Shown here: piece by piece, positions 13,301 through 28,300 of the stretch | Position numbering within the stretch: position 1 is the stretch's first letter | Layout: every line of letters starts with the position of its first letter | Assembly: GCA_002633005.1 (NCBI GenBank) | Contig: NMRA01000171.1 | Coordinates: 312,776 to 376,775 of the forward strand | Reading direction: 5' to 3' | DNA length: 64,000 nt | Source of the DNA: Phoronis australis | Taxonomy: Eukaryota > Phoronida > Phoronidae | The notes under the pieces: model-generated | Told to the model about the DNA's origin: nothing | What the model saw: only the letters and a program-made list of their open reading frames with translations | The model's database searches: none | Position numbers and translations under genes: made by a program

Positions 13301-16300
13301 TACTTGGCTGTGATGTTGTGATATATACTTGGCTGTGATGTTGTGATATATACTTGGCTGTGATGTTGTGATATACACTTGGCTGTGATGTTGTGATATA
13401 TACTTGGCTGTGATGTTCTGATATATACTTGGCTTTACCTTTATTCAGTAATTATGAATTGGGAGCATAAGACCAAATTGATGATTTGAGTCACTTTTCA
13501 TTAACCAGACCCCAAGTTGTATGAAGGTGATAGTCATCTAGACTTAGGTCTACCAGAAACAATTAACTGTTGCAGTGTAAAAGTATGACTATTGTAAAAC
13601 TGTTTAATGAGTCTTCAAGAGTACTACTCAGAAGAGCCATACATGTCGCAATTCTGGGGGGAGGCAAGTGGCGAGAGAGGGGAGAGGGGGAAGACGGAAA
13701 AATATGGCAGCTGGGGGAGAGGGTTGGTTGTTGAATGTAAGAATGGGAAGTAGAAGTCATAGGGTAAAAGATGGAGAGAAATGAGGCGTAGCATGTCTGA
13801 TTAGTTGGGAGAGAAATCTGGCATCAGTTGATTTAGATTTGTGTTTGTTTATTCTGTTGTGATTTGATGACGGAGAAATTTATCATGTTGTAAAAAAGGC
13901 CTTGGACCCATATATTAGAATACACCTCCATGTTCAATTGTGTAGATTACATAGGCTGCACTTGATTGACTTTGCCTTAAGACAGTGCATCTGATTAGTC
14001 TGTAAGCTGGATGCCATCAACAACAACCAGTCAGTTGTGTCAGTTAGTTGACTCGGCAAAGTGACTGAAGTATAGCAGTCATATTTGTACAGGTTGTACA
14101 TTGTGTAATTTTACTGAGGTTTTTTACTTTTTTCAGGGAATAATTGAACCCGAGTCAACATTAGAAATCCCTTTGGTAGTTGAACCTCAAGGAACAGAAG
14201 AACTGGACGTGATGGCCTACTTTGCAGTATTCGGAAGCAATTTATCTCCCTTGGTAAGCTTTTTTCATCCTGTTTTTATTTAGTATCCACCAAATAGTAC
14301 ACTTGAGAAGTTGACTTTTTCTTAACTCATTTTTTCAAGATCATACATTAAATTCCTAAGGAACCAAAAATTGCCTTGTTTCTGTCTTGTCAAAGTCACT
14401 CATCCAGACTAAAGGTTTTAATTAAATCTGGTTAGTGGGTTAACAATTTTGTTAGACCTGAAGTTTACGAATGATGTCATCTGATTAGGCAAGAAGAAAA
14501 CTAGTGTTGCTCATTCTGTTGCGTGGAAATATTTGGAAATAAGGATCGTCTATTGTATCGGCACTATACTCTGCATGCTATGCACACAGTGGGTGCTTAT
14601 CAACGCTCTTTATTGTTCTCATTCTTACAGAATGCTTTTTGGTTTTACTAATTTTGGATATAGGCACAGCTTCACATATAGATGCATAGGCCTGAATGCA
14701 CACACAAAGTTATACAGTATATCATGTGCTTTCAGCCTGTCCATCTGTCCTGTGTTGGCGAGGGCCCAGTGGTGCACATAGAGCCCCTGTCACATGATTG
14801 GGGGATGACTCCTGTCTTGACCAACGTCACCAAGACTATTAGGATGTCCAACGAGTCTCTGATTCCTGCAAAGTTCACAGCTCATCTGGTTAGTCTTTGT
14901 CTCTAAACGACATCACTTTTGTATTGTTTGAATAATATATAATAATTATAATTAAGAAATGACATCACTTTTGTATTGTTTGAATAATATATAATAATTA
15001 TATTTAAGAATTAAAAGTGGATTTTTTACATCAGCGCTATTATATAAATGTATTATAGTAAGTATTAATTGAAACGCATACAGTACATTAACGCATACAG
15101 TACATTAACGCATACAGTACATTAACACATACAGTACATTAACACATACAGTACATTAACACATACAGTACATTAACACATACAGTACATTAACACATAC
15201 AGTACATTACTCGCAGTTGTTGAGTCTGTGGTGTTGGAGTTGCTGATCATTTTTTCTTGACTAGTTTTTGTAGGAGTATTATCGTGGTGATTTTTCTTGC
15301 GTTAATCGCACAACATGGCGGTCACATGGACTTTTGTCTGATAAATTTGTCCTTGCAAAAGCAGCTTTCATATCATTGTGACAGTAGTCATCCTGTGAAG
15401 TGTGTTGCAGTTGAGCTGTAATGATGAGTCATGATAGAACACTGTTGACAAGTACACCCGTTTCTGCTGCCATCTGTAAAATCTGTACATTATTTGATAT
15501 ATGTGATGTATTAATAACTGTGTCAAATGTCTTGCTCTCCTCTTGTTCTCAGCTTCGTCCCAAGTCCAACTGGGTTGTTAACCCAAACTCTGGGGAGATT
15601 GCCCCTGAAGAGTCTCTGGAGTTGACTATCACTGCCAACCTGGATGACTGTGTCAGGTGAGAGACACATTAGTTCGCTTATTCTTGTTATTGTTAAAAGC
15701 ATGCTATACCACAATTTAGCCTATAAAGAACTATCAACTATCACTAGATTCCTTGAATCTTTACTGCAGAATAATGCTGAATACTAGGTACTCTTATCAA
15801 GAGCAGTTGGAGTAAGTTTGAAGCTATGTCTGCTAAATTGACAATTATCATATTGATGTGGTGTCATACTTTCTAAATCATACTTTGATTATTCCTGTGT
15901 GTTGTAGGCTCATATTTTACTTACAAATAAAATTATGATTTACCTAGTGCTTATTGCACACGTTAATTTTATTTTTGAGATTGTGTGATCATTGTAGTTT
16001 TTCGTTTTGTAGGTTTCAAGACAAACTTCAGGTTAACTTCCTGGATGGTCCGTCACGCTTCATTGATGTCACTGGTTACGGCTTTGGAACGACAATCGAG
16101 TCAGAACCACCGCTCACATCCAAACTCAACTTGGGCCCACACTTCAGTAATGGAGAGCTGCGTAAGACTTTCAAACTGACCAACAGGGGTCGCCGCATAC
16201 AGAATCTCATCTGGAGCACTGAGGGATTCCCTGCTCTCAAACCCAAACGAGAAACTGCGTACAACCCCAGTGATATGAAATACAAGGTATGTAATGTTGT

Positions 16301-19300
16301 GAGGAAGAAAAATAGGGTGTAACAGGTCAAACCCATCTTATTTAGTGGCTTAAGGAGACATTCACCCCAATCCCTTGTCAAAGCCCTCATCTTAAGTTAT
16401 TTGGTTGATAAGGTCTTTTGTAACAGAACCCAGGATTAGTTGTCTCGTAAATCTTATCAAAAAAATTTTCTCGATATTCCAGTTTCCGTGTTTCTATCTT
16501 CATCCATTTGCTTAGTGTGGAGCTATGATATTATTTTTGTAATTCTTCTCTAGCGATTTGGTTTGTTTGCGCAATGCACATTATTGTTTAGTCTTTCACC
16601 CAGTAAAGCTGATGTTGGCCATTGCAGAATCGCCCACCACCAACAGAGGTGCCGCGGCCTGTGTTCACGCTCACCCCTTCACGTATGGAACTTAGGCCAG
16701 GTGACAGCCAGGAGGTAGTGCTGCAGGGTTACGTGGAAAAGTAGGTTTTGCATTTTTAATATGCATGCTTAATTTATAAAGGGCTGTTTTCCAAAGAGGA
16801 GGTGTTGACTTGCGGTACGACTAGTACATCGACCAGGATGCACTGTCCTGTGAAAGCAATCAAGATTACTTGGAAAACATTGCGTATGGAGGCAATTATG
16901 TAGTTTAAACAGTTTCACGTCTGGGGCCAGGAATGATTTTAAGATCACCTGGAAATCCTTGTTCTTAGATGCATTTGACTAGATCAGATTTGACGACAGC
17001 ATTGAGAAGTTTGATGAGAAAAATGCAAACGTAGAGTTTTAAGTATTTCGTTAAAAATTGTCCTGTGCCCATTGCACATTTTCTTGCTTCTCCTGAATGT
17101 GTAAATGTAAAAATGTATTTTGTAGGAGTTCTTGTCTTATTTTTGTGTTAGTATCCATTGTTATTCGTTGTAATTATTTTAGATTTATCAAATCACTGTG
17201 CGCATTGTTCTTTTTTATTTTCATTGTAAACTAAATGTATTCCTTAGGTCAACTGTGTAATGCTCAGAACTCCTTTTCCAGTCCCCATCTTGTTGAAGAG
17301 CGAATGGTGTGTCACGCTATCATTGGTCGACAGGGTGGCAAGGAGGTGATAATGAAAGTTGACGTCATGGCTGAGTTTATCAGCCCCCTACTTGAGTTCT
17401 CAACCAGCCACATGTTCTTCAGAGTTGATAAGGTAGGTCACTGATAGTGGAAGTGAGCCCTCTATCTATCACCTTCAGAGATTCTGCCGTTTTTCATTTA
17501 ATTTGTTACTTGTCCATAAAACTTCTCTAATTTGTGACACCAAAATTGGAGCTGAAATTGTTTTTTTACAATTCTGAAGATTGGGACGTGGGCAATTTTG
17601 GTGTTCATCTTACTTCTCAAAATATTGGATGCTGGGCTTTGTATCAAAAATAGGCTTGGCAGCTCATACAGTCTGAAAATAGCCTCTGATGTAATGTTTT
17701 CATGGATCTCATGGTGTGTGACGTGGAGGTAAATTATTGTTAGAGATGTCCTATATTGCCAATTCCTGAAGTTCGATACAGGTTGAAAATTAAGCAATTA
17801 CTAAGCAATTGAAATTAAATTCATTTTTACGTCCCAAACGGGCAGTATAAAATGATAACTGTTCAACCATCCATCTCATCACGTAATTAATTCTTTATAT
17901 TTATTGTCACTGTCTTTAAGTCTTTAATTCGTCATTCTGTTTTCTTTCTAATTCGTGTTTTGACTATCACCACTGGTAATGTCGCCCTGTATGGTTGTGC
18001 AGCTTTAGCCAGTATACACAATTTTTTCTTGTACATGAAGATTGTTTTCTTGTTCTTAAACTTGTGTAATGTGTTGGTAAAATACTGTTATTGAATGGTT
18101 ACTGTAACTCACGATTTGAAGTTGAAAGCACTGCTTTTCACAATATTCACAGAGTGTCAAACTACTTACAACTAAAAGTTTTCTCATCGTTGCCTTTAAA
18201 AACTAAAAAAATGTTTTTGCTGGTTGGAAACTAAATCCTGATTGTTGTTTGCCTCACACTAACTCATACCAGGCCTTTTTCAGGAGCAGTTTCTGACTGT
18301 AATTATAATTTAACATAAACTGCTCCAGAAGGAGACACAAATTTAACCACTAGGATTGTTTTATTCTAGCCACCTGACTCAGTGAGTATGGTTATCCTAT
18401 GCCTCAGTTTTGCATGCTGTTCAGGTTGCGGTCAGCATTTAGGAATGTCTGGGGGTACTCCGATTGACTAAGGGGGTATCTGTTGTTTTGAATAGAGTAA
18501 CGTTTCGGATGAAAAATGTTCCTAGCATCCACTTTTTGACACGTGTCTTGTTCTTATGGCAGAGTTATTGCTAGGAAATGTCTTGGTTGGGTCAAAATTC
18601 CCTGGAAGACCGTCTCGTTTAGCTGACCATCCCAAACAGAATGGAGTACCCCTGGGAACAGATACACCTGTCCATGCTGTATTTTAATTGAAACAAAATG
18701 TTGGTCATGTATTGTTCCTGTTTTCCCAACTATCCCTGTCTTGCCTTGTTTAATGATATCTGAATTGCCCATTGACAGTCATTGACTACACATCTGAATT
18801 GCCCATTGACAGTCATTGACTACACATCTGAATTGCCCATTGACAGTCATTGACTACACATCTGAATTGCCCATTGACAGTCATTGACTACACATCTGAA
18901 TTGCCCATTGACAGTCATTGACTACACATCTGCATAAAATACTGCACATTGACACCTTGCTCTAATTATTTTGCAAGTATTGCATTGTAAAAAATTTCAT
19001 TAGAAGTGGCTTCAACGAATTAAGCTAAACAAAATTAATTTTATTCAAAGCTTTGGATACTCATTTGATCAACCCTATTGTTAGGCCAATAATGCACAGT
19101 TGGTTTGGTGTGTGCAGTTTGACTTGTTTCAAAACTTGCACCTCACCCATTTGGTCTCACTTCCCTGTTGTGGGTAACTTACGAATTTCAAGAAATATCT
19201 CAAAAACGTTTTTGTAAAGTTTTCCTTGTTTGGATGATAATAACTTTGTAAAAGCTGCAGAAGATTGAAAGGTTTCACAAAAAATTTGGGCACAAGTGGA

Positions 19301-22300
19301 AACAACAAAACTTTCGCCTGCTTCAGTTTCATCCAAGATTTAGATTTTTTTCAAAATAACCCAAACCTATCGCTTTGTTGTACCAAATGAAGCTGGATTG
19401 GGATGACTGCTGTAAAAAAGCAAATCCCGCACCACTTCTGCTGCCACCTGGTGGATTTTTTTGGAAAATTGTACGGCCAGTTACCACACCACCACATCTG
19501 TTACTAAAAAAAATCCCAGACTAGAAGCAATTGTTCTTTTCGGCCACACTTGTTTCTTCTTTTTAACAAATGTTTTGGCATGTCTTGTTGTGGAAAATTT
19601 ACTTTGAATGGATTTAATTTGGTTGTGAGTTGATTACATTTTGATTTGAGTGGAGTTTGTTGGAGTTATATTAACACTTTACTCCTAAATATACACAGCA
19701 CAGTCAGCTTGCTTCATTACTGCACATCGGTTTATGCGCCTACAAAAATTTTGTAGTCACATATTCAGCATACCGTCCGTCTTCTTTCAGAGCTACCATG
19801 CTTCAGCACTTGTTGATTTTTATTTAGATTCAATTATCGCGACCTCTCTGTTCACCTGACAGTGTTCAATTGTCAGGAAGAAATCCCTTGTCTGTAAGGA
19901 CTTGAAGAATTTTGACGTAACTTAATTGACACAGATTTATGTAGCTGGAATGTGCTGACATGTGTTGATTTTCGTACAGACTCGACTTCAGTAGCACCTG
20001 GTATTCAACAATATTCACCCAGGTCAAAATAAGATGACAGATTTTGATGAAACTTGATACAAGGATGAATGGCACTAACGCCAGTGGATTATTCGGCAAA
20101 TTCGACTCCTGTTGCATCCTCTGTTTGCTATTGATGAGATGGTATTTGTTCTTTAATTATAATCAGAATTCGACTTTGACGGAATTTGACACAGAGGTCT
20201 TATATGCCTACCCTTTGCAATGCAGTGTAGTGTATGCATTTCAACGCTTTATGTTGCTCTAATAGTTAACACAGCGTAACCAAGGTCACACGTTGTCTGT
20301 GATCTGGTTGTGGAAATATGCAGTAGCCCCACCTGGTGGAATTAGCCAACTAATCCGTGTTAATTCTTAACACTTAACTTTTTAAAGATTTTCTGCCGTC
20401 TGTTGTGGTAAGGATTTGTGCATTCAAATGCACATTTGATAACCCAGAATTTTGTCATTTGATATTGCAAAGTACTGAAACTTGGGGTCTCCAATGGCCA
20501 TACTTTTGTATCGTATTGTTTATGTATGGAACATTTGGTCATACTGTGTTTCATGATAAATGTGCCTCTACAAGTGACGGACAAAATAAAGTAAATGCTT
20601 CTAATTTTGCTCCATCTTCATTAGGGTTCCTTTGTATACACTTACATAAAGCACTATTGTTTGTTCAATAATTGTAGAAGCCTGAAGATATCCTTCAGCT
20701 GCAGTCTCGTAACCTTGAGATGACCAATATCTCCAGCCTGCCCCTGACTGCTTGCCTCAACCTGGCCTACCCATTCTACATGGTCGACAACGGTGGCCAG
20801 ACATTTGAAATGGTCAGTACTGTTCAACTGCAACTGATTCATACGCCTAGTGCAATTTTAGTTATTTTCAACGCATTCATAGCTTTTTGCTGTGAAACCA
20901 GGTGCATGGGATTTCATGGTGTGCATTTTTGCAACTGGATTTTTAATACTTGTACCTTTTTGAATATCGTGTCTTGATCAAAGGATGTTGGGAAGTTGAG
21001 TCACCCTGGCTGCTTGTAGCTTCCGGTGGTCTAAGATGTGCAATAATTATATTAATTAGCTGATGGCTGTGCATTAGTAAAGTTGACACCTTATTTTATG
21101 ACACATGGCCATTGCTGGGAAGTCCAGGCCCGGCTCATGAATGCAACCAGTTGGGATATTTCACCCAGGAGCACAACTGATTTGGAAAGGGGCAAGACTA
21201 CATGCCCTTTCCCATACAATTAACTTAGGTATCGAAGCTTTGTTGTTAACTGTTAGTAGTTAACCACGAAGTTAAGCATTGATGTTCCTATCAGCTGCGG
21301 AGTTATAGATCATCGAATTTAACGCGAGGTGGCGCTGATATGACCTTTAATCATATAGCCTCGGTGGTTTTGACAGTACTTGCCAAAGACTCTCACCAGA
21401 TGGAAACTAGAACGTCAACTTCACAAGCCAGCCAATGGATACTACGTTGAAACGATGACGGTGTTCTAGAAAATATATAAAAAATTTGACTCTTGAGCAG
21501 GCTAAAAGCTAACCCAAAACAAAGGTTGCATGGCATGGCAGGAACTCGTTTTACGTACACTACACGTTCAAACACAAGATAAAAACTTTCTGGCTGGTGC
21601 CCTGGCCTAACTACAATAATTTGAAATTGTTTGCATGCAGTGATTGTTGCATTTTTTAAGCCATGCCATTTGCACGTATTGTACGTAGGATGCACTAAGT
21701 AATTTAAAAATTCTCCAGCTATATCATTGTAAATATCACCACTCTGTGTGCAGTGTTTTCCGAGACTGAGGCTCGAAAGAGACCCTGACTGACCGACTGA
21801 CGCACACAGATGGTGAGTCAGTTGATTTAGTATATAGATAATGAAAACATTTTGTCAGTGTTTCACGTCACCTGTCTCCTTTACGTGTTTGATGTCCTTC
21901 CAGGATGTTGCTATGCAGTCGGGAGAGACCAAAGTGATCGAAGTCTTATTTGACCCTGCCTATGTTGATGATAGTCATATCAGAGTGGCTGATCAGACCC
22001 TGTCTGTGTCCTACTATGAGCACCCTCATAAAGTGAGTCTACAGTAACATTATCCACTCGTACATTGATGGACCATCAGTTTAATTTTATCACGTTTTTC
22101 TTTTTAGTTTCATTCTAGCTTATTTGCATGTTATAACTTCTTGCTTTATTCCAAATAAAGTTTTTTGTAACAGACTCAGTCTAATATTTTTGGTTAATTT
22201 ATTTCTAATTCATGTATCACTGGGCAAGTATTTACATGTCATGTTGATGCGCTCCCTTGATATCTCTACATTTTTGTACATTACGTAATAATTGGAAATT

Positions 22301-25300
22301 TGTTTTTAAGCTGACAAGCGCAAAAATGTTAACTTTTAATCACTTTGCTTCAGGACTTTGTCTCACTACGAGGGGAGGTGTACTTCCCAAATCTTCAGTT
22401 TGAGAAGACTATGATTGACTTTGGGTGCATTCTCAATGACACTGAGGTGACTCGCTATGTCAATATCACTAACAACAGTCCAATGGACGTGAAGTACAAA
22501 TGGAGTTTCATTGTTGGTGATGAGCCGTGCGCCACTTTCAACAAGAAGCCCAACATTACAGTGGACCAAGTTGAGGAGGATGAAGTACATAGCGATGATG
22601 GGATGGACAAAGATGAGGCTGAAAACACAGAGCAATCCACCAATGAGAGTGAAGATGTAGAGGAAGATGAGGGTCTTGGTCAGGACGAGCAGGTGAGACA
22701 GTTCTTCAGAAACATTGTAGGTCAAAAGGTCATTTGTACATGTAACGAGTGCTGTGTAATGCGAACAGCAGTTTTACTTATTAGTTGCTATCAGTGGTAG
22801 TAGTTATAGAGTGTAAGTGGTAAACAGTTGGTGGTAAGTTTTTTCTAAACAAAACAATTTATAACTTTGCAAATTATTACAGCATTACACACAAAGTGTA
22901 GGTAAATACTTGACTTACATTAATGATAAGCCTGCACATATTTTTTCAAATTATTTGTTTGTTTTCTGTCCTTTCGTAGTTTTTATTACGATTTTCTGTT
23001 ATTAGTAATTCTGATTTTGTTTGCCTGCCACTAGGTGGAGCATCTTACTGCTCCTACTACAGCTCCCCCTTCTTCCACTGTGGCCCCCTCTGTCACTGTA
23101 GTCATTCAGGGGTCACCTTCAGACACGTCTGAAAAGTCTGCCATGTTGGACAAAGAAAAACAAGATGAGGAAAAGACAGAGTTCTCTGGAGAAAAGAAAA
23201 CGGAGTTAGACGTTGTAGATAAGGCATGTTGTTGTTTTGTTTTAGGTCTCTTCTTCCTGCAGATATTTGTTAGTATTCATTTCAGTGCAGTTTTTGTATA
23301 CTATTCTTTCCGTTAACCTCATTGAAAATTTGGTGTGAAAATCAATTTGGCTGCCTCAGTTATTCAAAGTTACAAGATATTAGTTTGTCAAAAGGTGGAT
23401 GAAAGGTGAAGGCAAAATGTTGAGCGTGGTCTTGTGGTGTGCAGCAGGTCTTGATTACCTTAAGGATAACATTGCACGTTAAGTTATTAGAGTGTCCCCT
23501 GAGCTGCTTCAAATCCACCAACACTGGTTGCAATGTGACTTTCTTTGGTGTTTCCAGGCAGTGGATGAAAAATCTGAGAAGGATGTAAAGAGTGAGATTG
23601 AGCCACTACTCATCCAGGAGCAGATGGTGGATGAAACTGTGCCCGAGGTGCAGGTACGCACCCCCTCACGTGCAGGGACGACCACACCCAGACCACCTTT
23701 AGAGATCAATCCAATGTTGAAGGCACTGCTGGAGGAAGAAAGAGATCCCTCACCCCTTGGAGTGGAACAAGTTAGTGATGAACCTGTTTGTAAAATATAA
23801 TACTTTATTATAAGATCCATGTTTAAGTCATGCATAATTAGGTTTACAAGTTTATTGATAGGTTATGAGTAATGGGATAATTGATTTAATGAGATTTATC
23901 AGCAAAATATTGACATGTGGCCATTGGCCTAAGGTATAACTCTTACAAAACAATTGTCTGGTTCGCTGAAAACTAGATACTAAATTGTGATGCTTGAGAG
24001 CTTAGTGGACGAATTTTAGAAGGGAGATCAATAAATGTGTTCATTTTATTATACTGCATTTTGTAACTGTCTTAGGAGGAAAGGATATTCAGAATTTTGT
24101 TTATCGTTCTTATTAACCAATTGTATGTGGCCATCCTATTTCAATGCACAGTATTAGCAAATTTAAAGTATGATGGCTGAATCATATTGAAGTCTATAGA
24201 TTCACGTGTTCACATCTTAAGTAATATGTTCCTATTTTTCAGGTCTTTGACATCCTTCCTCTGTATGGAGTTCTGAAGCCTGGTGACACTGAACAGATCA
24301 CGCTGACCTTCTACGGACATGCTGACATTGGCAGTCAAGCATGGGCCATCTGCGAGGTTGAGGGAGGCCCCACTTATGAGATCCAACTACAAGGGGAGGC
24401 ATCCCTCGTTGAGTATAGTTTTGACCAGCTGGACATTGATTATGGCAAGCGAATGTACGACCAAGTAGCAACTGCTGAGATTGTACTGACCAATCAGGGC
24501 AAAGTGGGGTTGGACTTCACAGCTGTGGGCATGGACCCAGCTGATGCTGACCGACCAGTGCTCGGTGTGCCTGTCGTGATTCCGCACACTGTAAGTATTA
24601 TGTATGCATACTGATGTTGTATTGCCATGTTATGCCCCTACAATTAACGCATAAGACATGATTTAGAACGCTGTTGTTGATGATAAACCTAGAGGCACTA
24701 CTTCATACCCTCTCCCTCAACTTGCAAACAGCATGTAACAAGATTCGTTTGAGGATTTGAAATGTAAATGTTGATGAAAACAGAATTCATGGAAGATATT
24801 TATGGTATTTTTTTCAGTATGAGACAAATGGTGAATCATGTTTTTTAATTTATCTGTACGTAATATAAGCCACATAGGAACAAAGACGAGAAATGAGGTC
24901 ATAAAAAACAGGATAAGTTATTACATATGCTGCAGAGAAACTAGCCGTAGAAGCAGTTGGTGAACTGTACTTGGTGTGTAACCTGCTTGTGTGAAATAAA
25001 CGATGTCAACCTCTTGTTACCAAGTCAGAAACTTACATGGCATTGCATGGATACCTCAACATGGTCACAGGATCATGTCATGTGACCTAGTAACAGAGTT
25101 GATGATGATTGTCCATAAACATTAAAAAGCTTAATACGTTTTGCTCTTGTTTTTTCTATTTTTGACGCCAAATTTTTAAAGAGGGTTCTGAAGTGAAATT
25201 CTAGATAAAGTAATATGTTAAATGTTTTGTGCAAGCTTCAGATTATAAGAAGGATTTTGATGGAATTTTCCGGGTGCATAAGACTAAATATGAAATGGGA

Positions 25301-28300
25301 GGTAGTGTTGTACATTGTATGAAATTATTAATAGTGACATGCCTCAATTTTGTCTGTTCAGGGTTACATCGAGGCCAACAGCCAGCAGGTATTCACTGTC
25401 AAGTTCCTTCCTGGTGTACCAGAGAAGTTCCACAAGAGCTTTGAGATCCAGGTGGCACACTTTGAGCCGGATCAGGTGAACATCTATGGTGAAGGAGTAT
25501 TCCCTCGTATCTCTGTCGACCTGCCACGCTACAACGACCCAAGTGGACGCTACTCATCAATCCTGAAGGAGGCTAAGGAACAGCTTGTGACAGAGACCAA
25601 GAAAAGTGAGCTAGATCCACTGATACCACAAAGCACAACGCATTATAGCCACAGGGAGGAAGACAACAAGTCTGCTATGTCTGTGGTGCAGGTATGTCCA
25701 GATATCAACATTGTGGTAGTTGTGGCTTTTGTCATTGCAAGGCATCACGGGCTCTACACTGATTTGTGAACAAGACTGTGGTGAACAACTTGACCTCTTT
25801 TGTCATTGTGTGATAAATTTTCTGGCTCACTTTACTTTAGGCCATCTGTTGTCAAGTTGCAGCATCTTAGCCTAGTGTTTGTCTTAAAAAGGATACTAAA
25901 TTGTGCATGCACTGGAGATTAGGAGCTCATCCGGAACTTGAACCTTTATTTTTTACAAAATTGTCCTTCAAGATGAGCTATTATTATTGCTGAGTGACCC
26001 GGGTTGAGTATTTTGTATGAAAAAGTGAAAGATTGAACATTTGAAAGCTTTGAAATGCTGACATTCCTTTTGAATGGCATGCTTAATCTCAGCTCTAGAA
26101 CTCGGGGTCATGCTTGGCCTGAAAACAAGTCTGTCTGTGATGACGGCTAAGACTGACACATCTGTCAGATGGTTAACTTGAACTATGTAATGTTATGAGA
26201 GCAACTCCTCAAACTCTGACATTACAAACAGAGAACTCTCGGGATGAAAGCGGAGAAGTTCAAATCTCTTAGCTATAGGATCGATGAGTTAGAAAGAGAA
26301 AATGATCAAATTATACAGGACAAGGCTACCCTATGAGGTCAAGTCAAATCCGTTCGATGTAGTTGGGATAGTGGGAATGTGCTATGTGATGAATTTTTCA
26401 ATTTTGTGCTATTGATTGCTATTCATCGTATTTATGATGTCACTTCAGATAAAGTGAGCATAAAAATAAAATGGAAGATCACTTGCTTGATGTCTGACCT
26501 TTGGGCCTTGTTGTCAGGCCCTCCTCGTAATATTGTGAACACCCTTTGGGAATTGTAGTCAGAACCTCCTCGTAATATCGTGAACCCCCATTGGGCAGTC
26601 TGTGATTGTGTTGTTACTTCTATGCAATATGTCATCCATTTCTTTAGCAGGAAAACGTGCCCTCTGAACTGGAACTACAGATGGAAATTGAGCGACTGGT
26701 TGTTAAGGAATTTGCTGTGGAGAACCAGAATACCAGAAGCTTGATAGCAACGGAGTCAGAGCAGATGGTCAGCAAGTCAATTTCCAAGAAAAGAAGATCA
26801 AAGAAAAAGTGAGCATATATAGCTAATATTTCGATTTTTGCTCAAACATCAGATGTTGCATCAATCTTGAACTCATTTTTCTATATAAATTAGTGCTTTG
26901 GACTCGAACTAACGCCATTTAGCACTGAGCATAGAAGTTTTTAGTATCGATTGTCATCTGGGTTGTCACCATCAATATGAATGTAATTGGAAAAATGTTT
27001 GATGTGACAAAATGGCTTCAGCATTGCACTTATGCGGGCCATGTCTGTACTATTTATACTTCAGAAAACTGTCATTGCGGAAATACGATCTAATCTAATC
27101 TGAAGTCATGAAATGAAATGTTATCTCTGCCAATGGTGCTCGTAAAATATGTCAAAAGACAGGGAGATTTCACGTTTTCTGATACTGTTTCATTGAGAAG
27201 ATTTTCGTAGTGGAATTTATTATGGTCATATTTTATACAAGTTTTAATTATATAAAGCACTATGCATAACATCTGTCATATTTAATTTAAATGAGGAATG
27301 TCTTTCATGTGTCAAATGAATGTCCTCTAGTCCTCAAAAATGGGACACAAGGGTGAAAAGGTAATGCTGGTAGTGGTTAAATATAGTTATTGCTTGATGT
27401 GCGTTTAATGTAATTTGCTGTTTTCTTTAATTTATGTTTTTCAATCAATCAGGTTATAGAGTGTATAGTTATGTGATAGACAATCAGACAGCCTTTCCCT
27501 GCTGGACAAGTTTGTTGTTTTGAAAGTCACAAATTAGGGAAAAGTCATCACCATAGGCCCTGGGTTACGATTATCTGAAATTATTTCTATATAGTGTGAA
27601 AAGTCTTTATTACTGTTTGTGACTATAAAAGGACAGGGTGGTTTTAGGGTCAGAAAATTCATTTTCGGGATTGTATCTGGGTAGGAGAGACTTCTTTAAG
27701 TTATTAGCTTTGACCAGAGCTTGAAAAAACAGGAAAATATCTGATTTTTCAAAAAGGCTTCCAGCCATACTTAAAGTGAAATTGAAGTGGTGATCTCATC
27801 ACCTGTCTGGTGGGCAATGAAAATAGTTGTCTCAACCTGAGTAGACCTCAAGTGGACGTGGCTCAACATATACGGCGAGAGTCATTGACCTTGCAGATTT
27901 TAATGAGTTTTATTAAACCAATAGAAAGCACAGTCATTCACATAATAAACAAAGTCAGATTATTTTTTATGAAAATGCTCCAAACAGCTTGAAATGTTAT
28001 CCAAGATAAAATATTTGTAATATTCTGTTCAATTTCCCCTTCTTCATTTCGTTGTCATCAGATATGCCTTTTATTTTCAACTTTATGTGTCTATACAAAA
28101 TTCTGCTCTCCCATCAGTTCTAGTTTCATATCATTTTTGATTATTTTTTTGTTTTGTGATCACTTTAATTGCTTAAGATTGATGTTGTTTAGTATTATCT
28201 TTTGTATTTGAGTTTTCATTGAAATGACCTAAAGGATTAGTAAATAAATATTTTGATTAGTAATAAGTCCTCGAGTTCCGTTCTGTGGCTAACCGTAGAC

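Noticed and set aside
22366-22725. 119-codon minus-strand open frame
   Set aside because: It is the antisense shadow of HYDIN exon 21. Similar shadows lie opposite exons 9, 11, 16, 23 and 56.
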